From the NCBI GenBank assembly GCA_965223035.1, contig OZ244980.1:2728001-2792000 (forward strand): a stretch of 64,000 nucleotides of DNA. The letters are read 5' to 3'. Origin of the DNA: CAMDPA01 sp965223035. Its GTDB lineage: Bacteria > Pseudomonadota > Alphaproteobacteria > Rhizobiales > Hyphomicrobiaceae. Every line of letters starts with the position of its first letter. Position 1 is the first letter of the stretch. A model generated the notes under the pieces. It searched no databases and had not been told where the DNA came from. It worked only from the letters and a program-made list of their open reading frames with translations. The position numbers were made by a program, and so were the translations under genes. Below are positions 52,113-60,268 of the stretch, one piece after another.

Positions 52113-53822
52113 TCATCGCTTCGGCGATTCGGTCGGCGGTGGCGGCGATTGGCGCCGGGCCTGAGCATAATCCGGATCGTCTTCCAGCGTCCGCATCTCG
52201 GTATTCATGGCAACATCCGAGCGCTTGCGTTGAAGGCACCACTCGCCCGTCTGCCAGTACTCCGACTGAACTGCGAGCTGGGCCTGACGCTCCAGGTGGT
52301 TGTTCCACTCGCCGAGATCATAGCCGAACCAAGGTGGCTCCGGCCGCAGTTTGGGCAGACCCATATCCTCCCAGATCCGTCGAGCGTTCTCCATAAAGGC
52401 GCGTTTTGGCAGCGAGATCGGCGGAAAGGTCTCTTTCAGCGTCGCATCGATCAACACCGCGGAATCCTCGCTGTCGATGGACGAGCGTGGCCCGTGACCC
52501 TCGTGCTTGTGCTCCAGGATCTTAACGTCGCGGTGCGGCTTGCAGCGATAGGACATGGCCCAGAATGTCGCATCGGCGTTGTCGGGATCGATGTCCTCAT
52601 CGACGGCCACGATCCATTTGCCTTCCGCCCGCCGGTGCGCGGCCAGGCCATAGAGCGCACGCCAAATCTCGGTTCTGGGGACGTCGCGCTCGAACACGAC
52701 GACGATCAACTTGTGGAGCGAGGTCAACGGCTCGTGCGTGACGACGCGTTTGATGCCTTGGATGCCGAGACCCGTGGTCAGGTGCAGCATTTTCGCCGCC
52801 TCATAGGCGGGCCGCTTGATGCAACTCGATTCCGAAGGGGTCACCTGGCTGACCCATGACGTCATGATCGCGTTGTTGCGTCGCGTGATGGCGCTTACCT
52901 CCAAAACGCCGTTGTACTCTTGCAGATTGACGTGTCCGTGGCTCTCGCCGAACGGCGCCTCAGGCTCCAGGTATGCGGTTGAGACAAAGCCCTCGATGAC
53001 GATCTCTGCCTCGGCCGGTACGACGAGATCGATCGTCTTGCATTTGACGACGTTGAGCGGCCGTCCGATCAGGCCGCCGGCGATCTCCAACTCATCGTGG
53101 ATCTCAGGCACCTTTTGGACAGCCGTGTAGGAGACGACGGGAGGGCAACCCAGCACCACGGCACACGGCATCGGCTTGCCGATTGCCTTCCACTTGGCCC
53201 AGTGCATATAACCCCCGGTGCGCAGCTCGATGGACGGGTTCATGCCCATCCGGTCGGGCGCCTTTATCATGCCACGGTAGTTGCCCATGTTTTGGATGCC
53301 GGTCTCGGGATCGACCGTAATGAAATGACTTGAGGTGGTATAAGGTGCGTTGTCCCAGCCGGGAGATGATATGGGTACGGGTAAGTGGTCCAATCCGTTT
53401 CCGTCGGGCAAGTCATCGGCTTGAAAGACGACGTCTTGGCATGGCGCCGTCCCTAACAGGCGAGGCTTGATCGGATTGCTCATGGCTCTGATCCAGGTGT
53501 CGCGTATTTCATCAATCGCGCAGCCCATCCCCAACGAATAAATCGCTTGATTGCCGGCCAATCCGCAGACGAGGACGGGAATGTCGAATCTTCGCCCCTT
53601 GCTGTCGACTATATTGGTGAACAGAAATGCTTTGCGATCTTCCGGCGCGATGCCGCCTCGAAATTGCCAGCGCACCAGTGGGTGCATTTCGGTGTCTTTG
53701 TTGATTTCGCGATCGACTTCAATTAGCAGGCCGGCTCGACGCAGCGCGGCGATATGATCGTGCAGATCCGCATAACCCCGCTCGCCGGTGGTTGCGCTTG
53801 GCCCATTGAAAGGTTGATTCAT
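52113..53822 (-). CDS. UbiD-family prenylated-FMN-dependent (de)carboxylase
   Basis: The 569-residue protein matches UbiD-type aromatic or alpha,beta-unsaturated acid decarboxylases: LHDHIAALRRAGLLIEVDREINKDTEMHPL, NYRGMIKAPDRMGMNP, MPCAVVLGCPPVVSYTA, PAEAEIVIEGFVSTAYLEPEAPFGESHGH (containing the Glu residues of the active site) and TPSESSCIKRPA. These enzymes need prFMN made by UbiX, which is not in the window. The C-terminal portion WKPEPPWFGYDLG is like the large vanillate/phenolic-type members. It is divergent from the carboxypeptidase gene and leads toward the GMC gene. Substrate unknown. Confidence 0.88.
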   Translation of the reverse strand: MNQPFNGPSATTGERGYADLHDHIAALRRAGLLIEVDREINKDTEMHPLVRWQFRGGIAPEDRKAFLFTNIVDSKGRRFDIPVLVCGLAGNQAIYSLGMGCAIDEIRDTWIRAMSNPIKPRLLGTAPCQDVVFQADDLPDGNGLDHLPVPISSPGWDNAPYTTSSHFITVDPETGIQNMGNYRGMIKAPDRMGMNPSIELRTGGYMHWAKWKAIGKPMPCAVVLGCPPVVSYTAVQKVPEIHDELEIAGGLIGRPLNVVKCKTIDLVVPAEAEIVIEGFVSTAYLEPEAPFGESHGHVNLQEYNGVLEVSAITRRNNAIMTSWVSQVTPSESSCIKRPAYEAAKMLHLTTGLGIQGIKRVVTHEPLTSLHKLIVVVFERDVPRTEIWRALYGLAAHRRAEGKWIVAVDEDIDPDNADATFWAMSYRCKPHRDVKILEHKHEGHGPRSSIDSEDSAVLIDATLKETFPPISLPKRAFMENARRIWEDMGLPKLRPEPPWFGYDLGEWNNHLERQAQLAVQSEYWQTGEWCLQRKRSDVAMNTEMRTLEDDPDYAQARRQSPPPPTESPKR

Positions 53823-54101
53823 GGTTTATCGAGCTTTCCGTGGAGACTGGACATCGCGCTGCCGCGCAGATCGGGCTTGGCCGCCGTACCGCGAGGCCGC
53901 TCGAAGTCACTAGCGGAGCACGAAACGATGGCGCTCAGCAAGGCAACGGAGCTCCGCTCCCGGCGATCGGCGTTGTGGTCCGGGAAGGTTTTGCGGCGTG
54001 GCCGCCGGGCCAGCGTGCTGGAAAAATGCGACGACCGCAATTGCTGCCATTACGGTCGATGTGATAGGCAGCCGACTCATAAAGGGGATGACGGTGTCAC
54101 G

Positions 54102-55172
54102 ATGACCATTCGTGCAGTGCTAGCCCTAGCAGGGCTCCTGCTGAGCGCATTTGGCGCGGTGGCCGCGCAGGCATCGACGGTGCAGGCGGCGCCGGCGATT
54201 CTGTTCGAGGTGAAGAGCGGCAAGGTGCTGTACGCCGAGGATCCGGACGACCAGTGGCACCCGGCCTCTTTGACCAAAATCATGACGGCGTATCTGACGT
54301 TTGAGGCGCTCAAAGCCAAGCGAATCGCGCTGGCCTCTCAAATCACCTACTCGAAGAATGCCGCGCAGCAGCCGCCAAGTCGGATCGGTTTGCGGGTCGG
54401 TGCCAAGATTTCCATTGATATGGCGCTCAAGGCCATCATCGTCAAATCGGCCAACGATATCGCGGTGTCGCTGGCGGAGGCCCTCGGCGGCAGCGAGCAC
54501 GCCTTCGTTGCGCTGATGAATGCCAAGGCCAAACAACTGGGCATGCGCCATACCCATTTCGTCAATCCCAATGGCTTGCCAGCGCCGCAACAGGTGACGA
54601 CCGCCCGCGATATGGCGATGCTCGCCCGCGCCGCGGTTCGCGACTTTCCTCAGTATGCATTTTTTTGGGGATTGCAGGAATTCAAGATTGGTCGCGCCTT
54701 GATCCGCAGCCACAACGACGTGCTGCGGTCCTATCCCGGCGCGAACGGCATGAAGACCGGCTACATTTGCGACAGCCGGTTCAATCTGGTCGCCGCGGCC
54801 ACCCGCAATGACGTTCAGATGATCGCCGTCTTACTTGGCGAGGAAAATCCGAAGGAGCGCCGATTGCGGGCCGAGGCGCTGTTGGATCACGGGTTCAACT
54901 CGCTCGGCTGGAAGCTGTTTTTCACCCCCAGCACGATCTACAATTTGGCCAGGTCGCCGAGCGCGATGAGCGTGGCGCAGCTGCGCGCCTCCAAAATGGT
55001 GGCTGATTGCAAGGTGAGGCGGCGGGCGGCAAAGGTCGCCGCCGCGCGCCGGCGGGCACGTCGCCAAGCGCGCGCTCGCAAACGAGACGCGTCAGCCCAG
55101 CGCAAGGCGGCGGTCCAACGCCTGCGCGGCTCCCAGGCCGCCCAGAGCGGGTCAAAATCTGTCTCCAAATGA
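54102..55172 (+). CDS. Serine-type D-alanyl-D-alanine carboxypeptidase (PBP, DacA-like)
   Basis: This penicillin-binding protein trims D-Ala from peptidoglycan pentapeptides in the periplasm. It has a signal peptide (AVLALAGLLLSAFGAVAAQA) and all three active-site motifs: SLTK (Ser56-Lys59), SAN (116-118) and KTG (218-220). The length is 356 residues. Instead of the usual C-terminal beta domain and membrane amphipathic helix of PBP5/6, it ends in about 55 residues extremely rich in Arg, Lys and Ala (VRRRAAKVAAARRRARRQAR). That tail could bind anionic wall or membrane. ATG 54102 gives the proper signal; the frame is open further upstream. Confidence 0.87.
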   Translation: MTIRAVLALAGLLLSAFGAVAAQASTVQAAPAILFEVKSGKVLYAEDPDDQWHPASLTKIMTAYLTFEALKAKRIALASQITYSKNAAQQPPSRIGLRVGAKISIDMALKAIIVKSANDIAVSLAEALGGSEHAFVALMNAKAKQLGMRHTHFVNPNGLPAPQQVTTARDMAMLARAAVRDFPQYAFFWGLQEFKIGRALIRSHNDVLRSYPGANGMKTGYICDSRFNLVAAATRNDVQMIAVLLGEENPKERRLRAEALLDHGFNSLGWKLFFTPSTIYNLARSPSAMSVAQLRASKMVADCKVRRRAAKVAAARRRARRQARARKRDASAQRKAAVQRLRGSQAAQSGSKSVSK

Positions 55173-55799
55173 CGCAGGCGACGCGTCGACCGGCGTTTTG
55201 TTGCGCGTGACCCATAGCCCGCGGGTCGCATCATGCGCCACGACCATCACGGCCTGAATTGGCAGCGGCGACCGCCACCGAGGCGCTCGATCGCTTAAGC
55301 TGGTGATGGCTGCAGCGCCCGCTGCTGCCCAAATAAGCGATTGACTCAGAGGGCTTGCGCGTGTCTGCCGTTGGCGGCTGATCCGGGCCGCCCAGCTTCG
55401 CCGCCCCGCTCCCAGCTCGGCCACCCCCACCCAAGTGGGCCAGTTCATTGCTGGCTGCGGGAGCGGGCTGGTTCCAGCTCACTCTGCCCCGCTGTCGTGG
55501 GTTGATCGTGAACGCGTCGATCAACCCGACGCCGGCGAGCGCCGCCCCAACAATGACGCCGCTGCGGACGCACCCGAGCCCGGCGTGTCGTTGTCTCAAA
55601 TCCAAACGGGTCTGTTGGCGCTATTCTTGCTTGGAACGGCCGCAGGCCAGACGGCAGCGCTATTCACTGTGAGCTGGAACCTTCCAGCGCTGCCAGCCGG
55701 TTGACCGACAACCTCCTGCCCTTGGGTGGCCGGCAGGACGGGCGGCCCGGTAAGGCCAATTCGCCTGAGACGGAAATGATCTTGACGATTTTGGGATGG
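55173..55799. other. 627-base intergenic region with an inverted-repeat-bounded element
   Basis: GGTTCCAGCTCAC at 55470-55482 is exactly inverted at 55669-55681 (GTGAGCTGGAACC), bounding a 212-base element of module C type. Inside is a hairpin with 10-bp stem GGGTTGATCG/CGATCAACCC (55499-55527). No gene is convincing before 55800. Confidence 0.5.
55470..55681. repeat. Module C-type element bounded by 13-bp inverted repeats, with internal hairpin
   Basis: The perfect 13-bp inverted termini and lack of coding capacity resemble a miniature inverted-repeat element. The inner hairpin at 55499-55527 (10-bp stem, 9-base loop) is not shared with the A or B modules. Its ends match module C (CTGAGCTGGAACC). 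Confidence 0.7.
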
Positions 55800-56057
55800 A
55801 TGAGCGTGGATCGGGACGACATAAATTTGACGCCAACCCCGCAAGAGGTGGAGTTGATGGCCTGCGTGCTCGAGGGCCGACATGGGGTGCACGCCGAGGA
55901 CGTCGCCAGTTTCATTTCCGAGTTGAACGCAAACAAGGGTGATACCTCACGCTCGGGGGCTTGGGCCGCCGTATCGTTGCTGGTGCGCCAGCGGCAAGCG
56001 GTCCGGATGGGGCGACGAGCGAACCATGCCGGCTTCACGCACGGCCGACCGTGCTGA
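55800..56057 (+). CDS. Small unknown protein
   Basis: The 85-residue product starts MSVDRDDINLTPTPQEVELM and continues with a helical, acidic core (VLEGRHGVHAEDVASFISELNANKG) followed by a basic C-terminus. Third-position GC and the clean frame support coding. No family is recognised; it lacks signal and membrane segments. ATG 55800 gives a short protein; an ATG at 55776 is also in frame. It lies before dapE on the opposite strand (convergent). Confidence 0.5.
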   Translation: MSVDRDDINLTPTPQEVELMACVLEGRHGVHAEDVASFISELNANKGDTSRSGAWAAVSLLVRQRQAVRMGRRANHAGFTHGRPC

Positions 56058-56093
56058 TCTGGCACAACCTCGGTGTGTAGCTGCTCCCCAGCC

Positions 56094-56138
56094 CTCGCCC
56101 GTTCAAGCGCTCGCCCGTTCAAGCCCTCCCCCGTTCAT
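56094..56138. repeat. Tandem repeat, three copies of a 16-base unit
   Basis: CTCGCCCGTTCAAGCG occurs twice exactly or nearly and a third copy is degenerate (CTCCCCCGTTCATG). It lies in the 200-base gap before the dapE stop, with no gene. Confidence 0.65.
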
Positions 56139-56257
56139 GTCCACCGTTGGCGGGAGCACCATGCCGGCCCGCTTCCCACCCTGCCACTCACCCAAGCGTG
56201 CTATTGGCTGGCCGGCCGGCGGGGGAGCGGGCCGGTGGCAGCCCACTCTGTAACGGT

Positions 56258-57460
56258 TTAGCGAAAATAGCCGCGCAGGAACTCCAGATAAATCCGGGTC
56301 AAGCGATCCAACTCAGCGATGTCGCAGCGCTCATCCACCTGGTGAATCGTGGCGTTGATCAGGCCCAGCTCGATCACCGGGCAGTGCGCGTGGATGAAGC
56401 GCGCGTCCGATGTTCCACCGCCGGTCGACAGCGCAGGTTTTTCGCCGGTGACAGCCTGAACCGCCTGTACCATCGTTTCAAGCAACGGACCAGGCTCGGT
56501 CAAAAACACATCGCCGGTTCCATGGAACGCGAGCTGCCATGGCGCGCCCAACTCGTCGCCGGTCGCGGCACATACCGCCCTCACGTGGGCCTCAACCAAA
56601 GGCCGGGTCCACAAATCGTTGTAGCGAATGTTGAGCTTGGCGCGGGCTTCAGACGGAATCACGTTGGTCGCCGTGTTATTGGTCGAAATCACGGTGGTCT
56701 GCAGGCTCGACGGCTCGAAATTGGCCGAGCCCTGATCGAGTGGGCTCGAACTCAGCCGGTCGATCATGCGCGCCAGCTTCGGGATTGGGTTGTCGGCGGA
56801 GCGTGGATAGGCCGCGTGACCTTGCTTTCCCGATACAACCAACTCGGCATTAAGGCTGCCGCGGCGGCCGATTTTGATCTCGTCCCCCAAGCGATGACGG
56901 CTCGATGGTTCGCCGACCACGCACGCATCGAGTTTCTCGCCGCGCGCTTCGAGCCAGTTGAGCACCTTGGCGGTCCCGTTGATCGATGGACCCTCCTCGT
57001 CCCCCGTGATCAGCAGCGACACTGCCCCAGGCAGTTGGCCCCTGGTTTCAGTCAAAAAGCCATGCACGGCGGCGACGAAGCAGGCGATCTCGCCCTTCAT
57101 GTCGATCGCGCCGCGCCCCCACAGGACCCCATCGTGAACCTCACCGGCAAAGGGCGGATGGGTCCAGGCTGCTTCATCGCCGGGTGGCACCACGTCGGTA
57201 TGCCCTGCAAAGCAAAGATTCGGTCCCGCATCGCGGGATCCGCGGCGGGCGTAAAGATTTTCGACGTCGGCCGTGCCGGGCTCGCTGAATGCCATGCGAT
57301 GGCAGTCAAAGCCCATCGGTGTCAGCACCTGTTGCAGCAAGCTCAGCGCCCCGCCTTCGTCGGGCGTCACGCTGCGGCACCGGATCAAGGCTTGCGCCAA
57401 CGCGACGGGGTCGTCGGCCGGCGGTCCATGTGCTGTCGGCTGGGACATTGATTGAGACAT
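56258..57460 (-). CDS. dapE: Succinyl-diaminopimelate desuccinylase
   Basis: DapE hydrolyses N-succinyl-LL-diaminopimelate in lysine and meso-DAP synthesis. The 400-residue M20 peptidase-fold enzyme has the metal motif FAGHTDVVPPGD (His87, Asp89), GRGAIDMKGEIA (Asp120), ITGDEEGPSINGT (catalytic/bridging Glu), and GRRGSLNAELVVSGKQGHAAYP for the dimer domain. An N-terminal extension of about 15 residues precedes DDPVALAQALIRCRSVTP. ATG 57460 lies 5 bases after AGGTG; MSQ repeats give a second ATG four codons in. It is monocistronic or leads the DUF805 gene on the same strand. Confidence 0.95.
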   Translation of the reverse strand: MSQSMSQPTAHGPPADDPVALAQALIRCRSVTPDEGGALSLLQQVLTPMGFDCHRMAFSEPGTADVENLYARRGSRDAGPNLCFAGHTDVVPPGDEAAWTHPPFAGEVHDGVLWGRGAIDMKGEIACFVAAVHGFLTETRGQLPGAVSLLITGDEEGPSINGTAKVLNWLEARGEKLDACVVGEPSSRHRLGDEIKIGRRGSLNAELVVSGKQGHAAYPRSADNPIPKLARMIDRLSSSPLDQGSANFEPSSLQTTVISTNNTATNVIPSEARAKLNIRYNDLWTRPLVEAHVRAVCAATGDELGAPWQLAFHGTGDVFLTEPGPLLETMVQAVQAVTGEKPALSTGGGTSDARFIHAHCPVIELGLINATIHQVDERCDIAELDRLTRIYLEFLRGYFR

Positions 57461-57556
57461 CGAAGCACCTGATCGTTTGCGCGCGGCAGGCCGCCTGTGG
57501 TCATTGCAACTTAATGTCGCGCAACGGTTGAATTGGACTGAGCGTCGCGCCAGCTC

Positions 57557-57580
57557 CGATCTAAGGCAGGTTGCCCTGGT
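57557..57580. repeat. Fragment of module A/B repeat
   Basis: CCGATCTAAGGCAGGTTGCCCTGG is close to a diverged CGATTTAAGGCAGGTTGCTCTAG. It contains the TAG stop codon (minus strand, 57561-57563) of the DUF805 gene. Confidence 0.6.
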
Positions 57581-58031
57581 GTTCCAGCGGATCTGGCCCG
57601 TACCGGTTGGGGCCGATCGTACCCCTCAGCAGTCCGTTGTCGACCATTGCCCAAACGACGAACATCAATAACGCGAAAAACACGGTCTTTTCTTCGCTGC
57701 CCATGGTTTCCGGATCCAGCAGCAGGCCGAAATAATTGGCGATCGTCATCCCCACCATCGCGATGCCGAGCGACACCCCAACCCACGATGGTCGATCTCG
57801 ATCATTGAACCGCTTGATTGAGATCATCGCCGATGGCCACACCAGCACCAGATTGAGCAGGGTCGAGCCCAACCCTGGCGGTTTAATCGGTTCCGTCGGC
57901 CGCTGCGCGAGAGCGGGATCGAGCTGGAGTTGGCCGGCGATCGTCACCCCTAAAATGACGATCAACCCCAGCCAGAACTCCTGCCGGGCAATGCGCCCCT
58001 TGGGTGACAGGAAGAAGTGCCAGATCGTCAT
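57561..58031 (-). CDS. DUF805-family membrane protein
   Basis: The 156-residue product starts MTIWHFFLSPKGRIARQEFW, the typical DUF805 N-terminus, and has four hydrophobic segments (LIVILGVTIAGQLQL, LLNLVLVWPSAMISI, GIAMVGMTIANYFGLLL, FALLMFVVWAMV) with the conserved RFNDRDRPSW after the second. Function unknown; probably inner membrane. Its start codon overlaps the stop of the upstream gene by ATGA (58028-58031), indicating translational coupling. The stop codon lies in repeat sequence. Confidence 0.85.
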   Translation of the reverse strand: MTIWHFFLSPKGRIARQEFWLGLIVILGVTIAGQLQLDPALAQRPTEPIKPPGLGSTLLNLVLVWPSAMISIKRFNDRDRPSWVGVSLGIAMVGMTIANYFGLLLDPETMGSEEKTVFFALLMFVVWAMVDNGLLRGTIGPNRYGPDPLEHQGNLP

Positions 58032-59164
58032 GATTGGGTCTCTGCGACGCTGACCGGATGCATCGGCATCGGGGTTACGTAAGCCGCCGGCGCCGCTTGG
58101 ACAACATCCAATGGCGTTGCGCCGATCGACGGGTCGTGCCACGCGCTCGATAGCGTGCGATTTATTTTCTGCCCGATCTTTGATGAGAGGTTGGCCGTGA
58201 TTTGTTGTAAGTCGCTGGAGGCCCCGACCACCAGCGGATCTTTCGAGTTTTGTGCATAGACCGCTGCAACCTTCGCCGCCAACGACAAAACCTTGGGGCA
58301 GTCATCGTGATATCGCACCGGTTGATCTTGCGCCAGAGTCCGTCGCTGTGATGGGCTCAGTGCAGCGGCGCGCAGGCTGGCGCCGGAGGGGGCCTTGGTC
58401 CGTTGATGCTTATCGATCACGTGCATGATCGAGCCCAGTTCACCGAGGTGCGCCAACGCCAACTGCGGTTTCCATCGGCTCTGCAAGGTGACGAGAAACA
58501 GCACGGCCGCACCGACCACGATCAACATGTTGATGCCCACATCGAAGCGTTGCAGCATGTCAAAACAGCTCTCCGCCTCAGCTCGGATCTTCGCATCGGC
58601 GACCAGGGCCAGGCTCAAGCGCAGGCCAGTAAGGATCAGGCCAGTAAGGATCAGGCCAGTGAGGATCGGGCCAGTGAGGATCGGACCAGTGAGGATCGGG
58701 CCAGTGAGGATCAAGGCGGCGCTGGCCAGACGCAACGCGTGGGTGGGCAGGATCCCGACCTGAGCCCGCTTGTCGGTGTCGCGGGCAAGCTCGGTTAACT
58801 CGGCGCAATCGTTGGCGAGGCCGGCTTCCGGAAGGCTGGCCGATGCGGCGCCCCAACCGCGCCAGCGTTGCAATGATCTTCTCGGATTGGAGGACACGGT
58901 ACATGGCGTGGCCTCTGACCGGCGGCCGGCAGCGTTCCTCGCGGTGGATTTGACGAATGCCGCGCGGCGGGAGAACATGTGGTGGCTCCCCGTGGACCGG
59001 GATCTTAGCCGGCCATTGGGAGCGATGCCATTGGTGAAACGGATCTCATGGCTGCAGCGGGGACATCGCCAAGGCGACGGGCATGGTCTTGTACCAAGGA
59101 CGTTTTGCACGAAGGGTGCCTTGCACAAATTGCTGGCCGCACGATACCCGTTTACGCTGAGCAA
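58028..59164 (-). CDS. Unknown membrane protein with hydrophobic LTGPI/LTGLI tandem repeats
   Basis: The reading frame of 378 codons ends in the ATGA overlap with DUF805. Its first hydrophobic stretch is a tandem array of LTGPI or LTGLI pentapeptides (about residues 152-180) from a 15-base tandem repeat in DNA; a second membrane segment (INMLIVVGAAVLFLVTL) follows, then a helical soluble C-terminus (SPSQRRTLAQDQPVRYHDDCPKVL). The N-terminal part (Cys pairs in CPSPWRCPRCSHEI) resembles a zinc ribbon but may not be translated; GTG and ATG codons further in could be the true start, so the N-terminus is unsettled. No family is recognised. Confidence 0.5.
   Translation of the reverse strand: MLSVNGYRAASNLCKAPFVQNVLGTRPCPSPWRCPRCSHEIRFTNGIAPNGRLRSRSTGSHHMFSRRAAFVKSTARNAAGRRSEATPCTVSSNPRRSLQRWRGWGAASASLPEAGLANDCAELTELARDTDKRAQVGILPTHALRLASAALILTGPILTGPILTGPILTGLILTGLILTGLRLSLALVADAKIRAEAESCFDMLQRFDVGINMLIVVGAAVLFLVTLQSRWKPQLALAHLGELGSIMHVIDKHQRTKAPSGASLRAAALSPSQRRTLAQDQPVRYHDDCPKVLSLAAKVAAVYAQNSKDPLVVGASSDLQQITANLSSKIGQKINRTLSSAWHDPSIGATPLDVVQAAPAAYVTPMPMHPVSVAETQS
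58624..58713. repeat. Tandem repeat, six copies of a 15-base unit inside a coding sequence
   Basis: Six copies of a unit like GGCCAGTAAGGATCA or GGCCAGTGAGGATCG run without gaps. The length is a multiple of three, so copy number can change without frameshift, altering the length of a membrane helix. Such sites can vary between strains. Confidence 0.85.
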
Positions 59165-59181
59165 AGCTGAAAGGCAGGAAT

Positions 59182-60225
59182 ATGAAATTCGGCCTGTGGG
59201 ATCACGTCGATCGCAACGAGCGGCCGCTGAGCCAACAATTGGACGAGCGGCTGGCCTATTTGGCGGCCGGTGATGAGGCCGGGTTTTACTGTTTCCATGT
59301 GGCCGAGCATCACGCGACGCCTCTCAACATGGTGCCTGTGCCCGGCGTCTACCTGGGAGCGGTAGCGCGGCTGACCAAGCGCATGCGTCTGGGTCCGTTG
59401 TGTTATTTGTTACCGCTTTATTCGCCGCTGCGATTGATCGAGGAGATCGCGATCCTGGATCATCTCAGTCACGGTCGGCTGGAAGTTGGTGTCGGGCGCG
59501 GCGTCTCGCCGTTCGAGCTCAACTATCACAACATCGACCCGCAAACGTCTCGGGAGGTGTTCATCGAGGCGTTGGATGTGCTGCAACAGGGCCTGACCAG
59601 CGAACGGCTCGATCATCGTGGTCAGCACTTTGTGTACCAAGACGTTCCGATGGAGGTGCAGCCCCTGCAACGGCCGCACCCGCCGTTCTGGTATCCGTCC
59701 TCAAGTGAGTTGGGCGCGACCTTCGCCGGCGAACGCGGCTACAATTTTGTCACTTTGGGACCGATCGAGCTGGCCGCCAGGAACATAGCGGCCTACAGGG
59801 CCGCATTCGCCGGCGCCCGCGCACAGGTGGCGAAAGCGGAGTTTGACGGCGGTACGGTCATCGGGGTCAATCGCCACATCGTCATCGCCGATACCGATGC
59901 GGAGGCCTACCAGATTGCGACGCCGGCGCATCGCGTCTACCACGACAGCCTGACCAAGCTCTGGCGCGAGAACAAGGCGACCACCAAGGTCGCACAAGTC
60001 AGCATAGCAAGCCTGGACGAAGCCATGCGCTGTGGCGCCGTCATCGTCGGATCACCGGATACGGTGCAACGTCACATTGAGCACCAAATCGATGCCTTAG
60101 GTATCAACTACATGATCTGCGGCATGTATTTCGGCAATATCAGCCATGACCAGGCGATGCGTTCACTACGATTGTTGGCCGACGAGGTGATACCGAAGAT
60201 CGGTGGACGGCAGGTCGCGCCGTGA
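59182..60225 (+). CDS. Luciferase-like (LLM) flavin-dependent monooxygenase
   Basis: The 347-residue protein starts MKFGLWDHVDRNERPL, contains GFYCFHVAEHHATPLNM, LPLYSPLRLIEEIAILDHLSHGRLEVGVGRGVSPFEL and PMEVQPLQRPHPPFWYPSSS: a luciferase-fold oxygenase related to the protein at 24035 but clearly distinct. ATG 59182 follows AAGGCAGGA. It begins a rightward run of five catabolic genes (monooxygenase, hydrolase, hydratase, SDR, amidase), suggesting an oxidative first step. Substrate unknown; no flavin reductase in the window. Confidence 0.87.
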   Translation: MKFGLWDHVDRNERPLSQQLDERLAYLAAGDEAGFYCFHVAEHHATPLNMVPVPGVYLGAVARLTKRMRLGPLCYLLPLYSPLRLIEEIAILDHLSHGRLEVGVGRGVSPFELNYHNIDPQTSREVFIEALDVLQQGLTSERLDHRGQHFVYQDVPMEVQPLQRPHPPFWYPSSSELGATFAGERGYNFVTLGPIELAARNIAAYRAAFAGARAQVAKAEFDGGTVIGVNRHIVIADTDAEAYQIATPAHRVYHDSLTKLWRENKATTKVAQVSIASLDEAMRCGAVIVGSPDTVQRHIEHQIDALGINYMICGMYFGNISHDQAMRSLRLLADEVIPKIGGRQVAP

Positions 60226-60268
60226 CACGGACCGGAATCTAGCAACGCGTTGAGAAGGTTGACGAACG

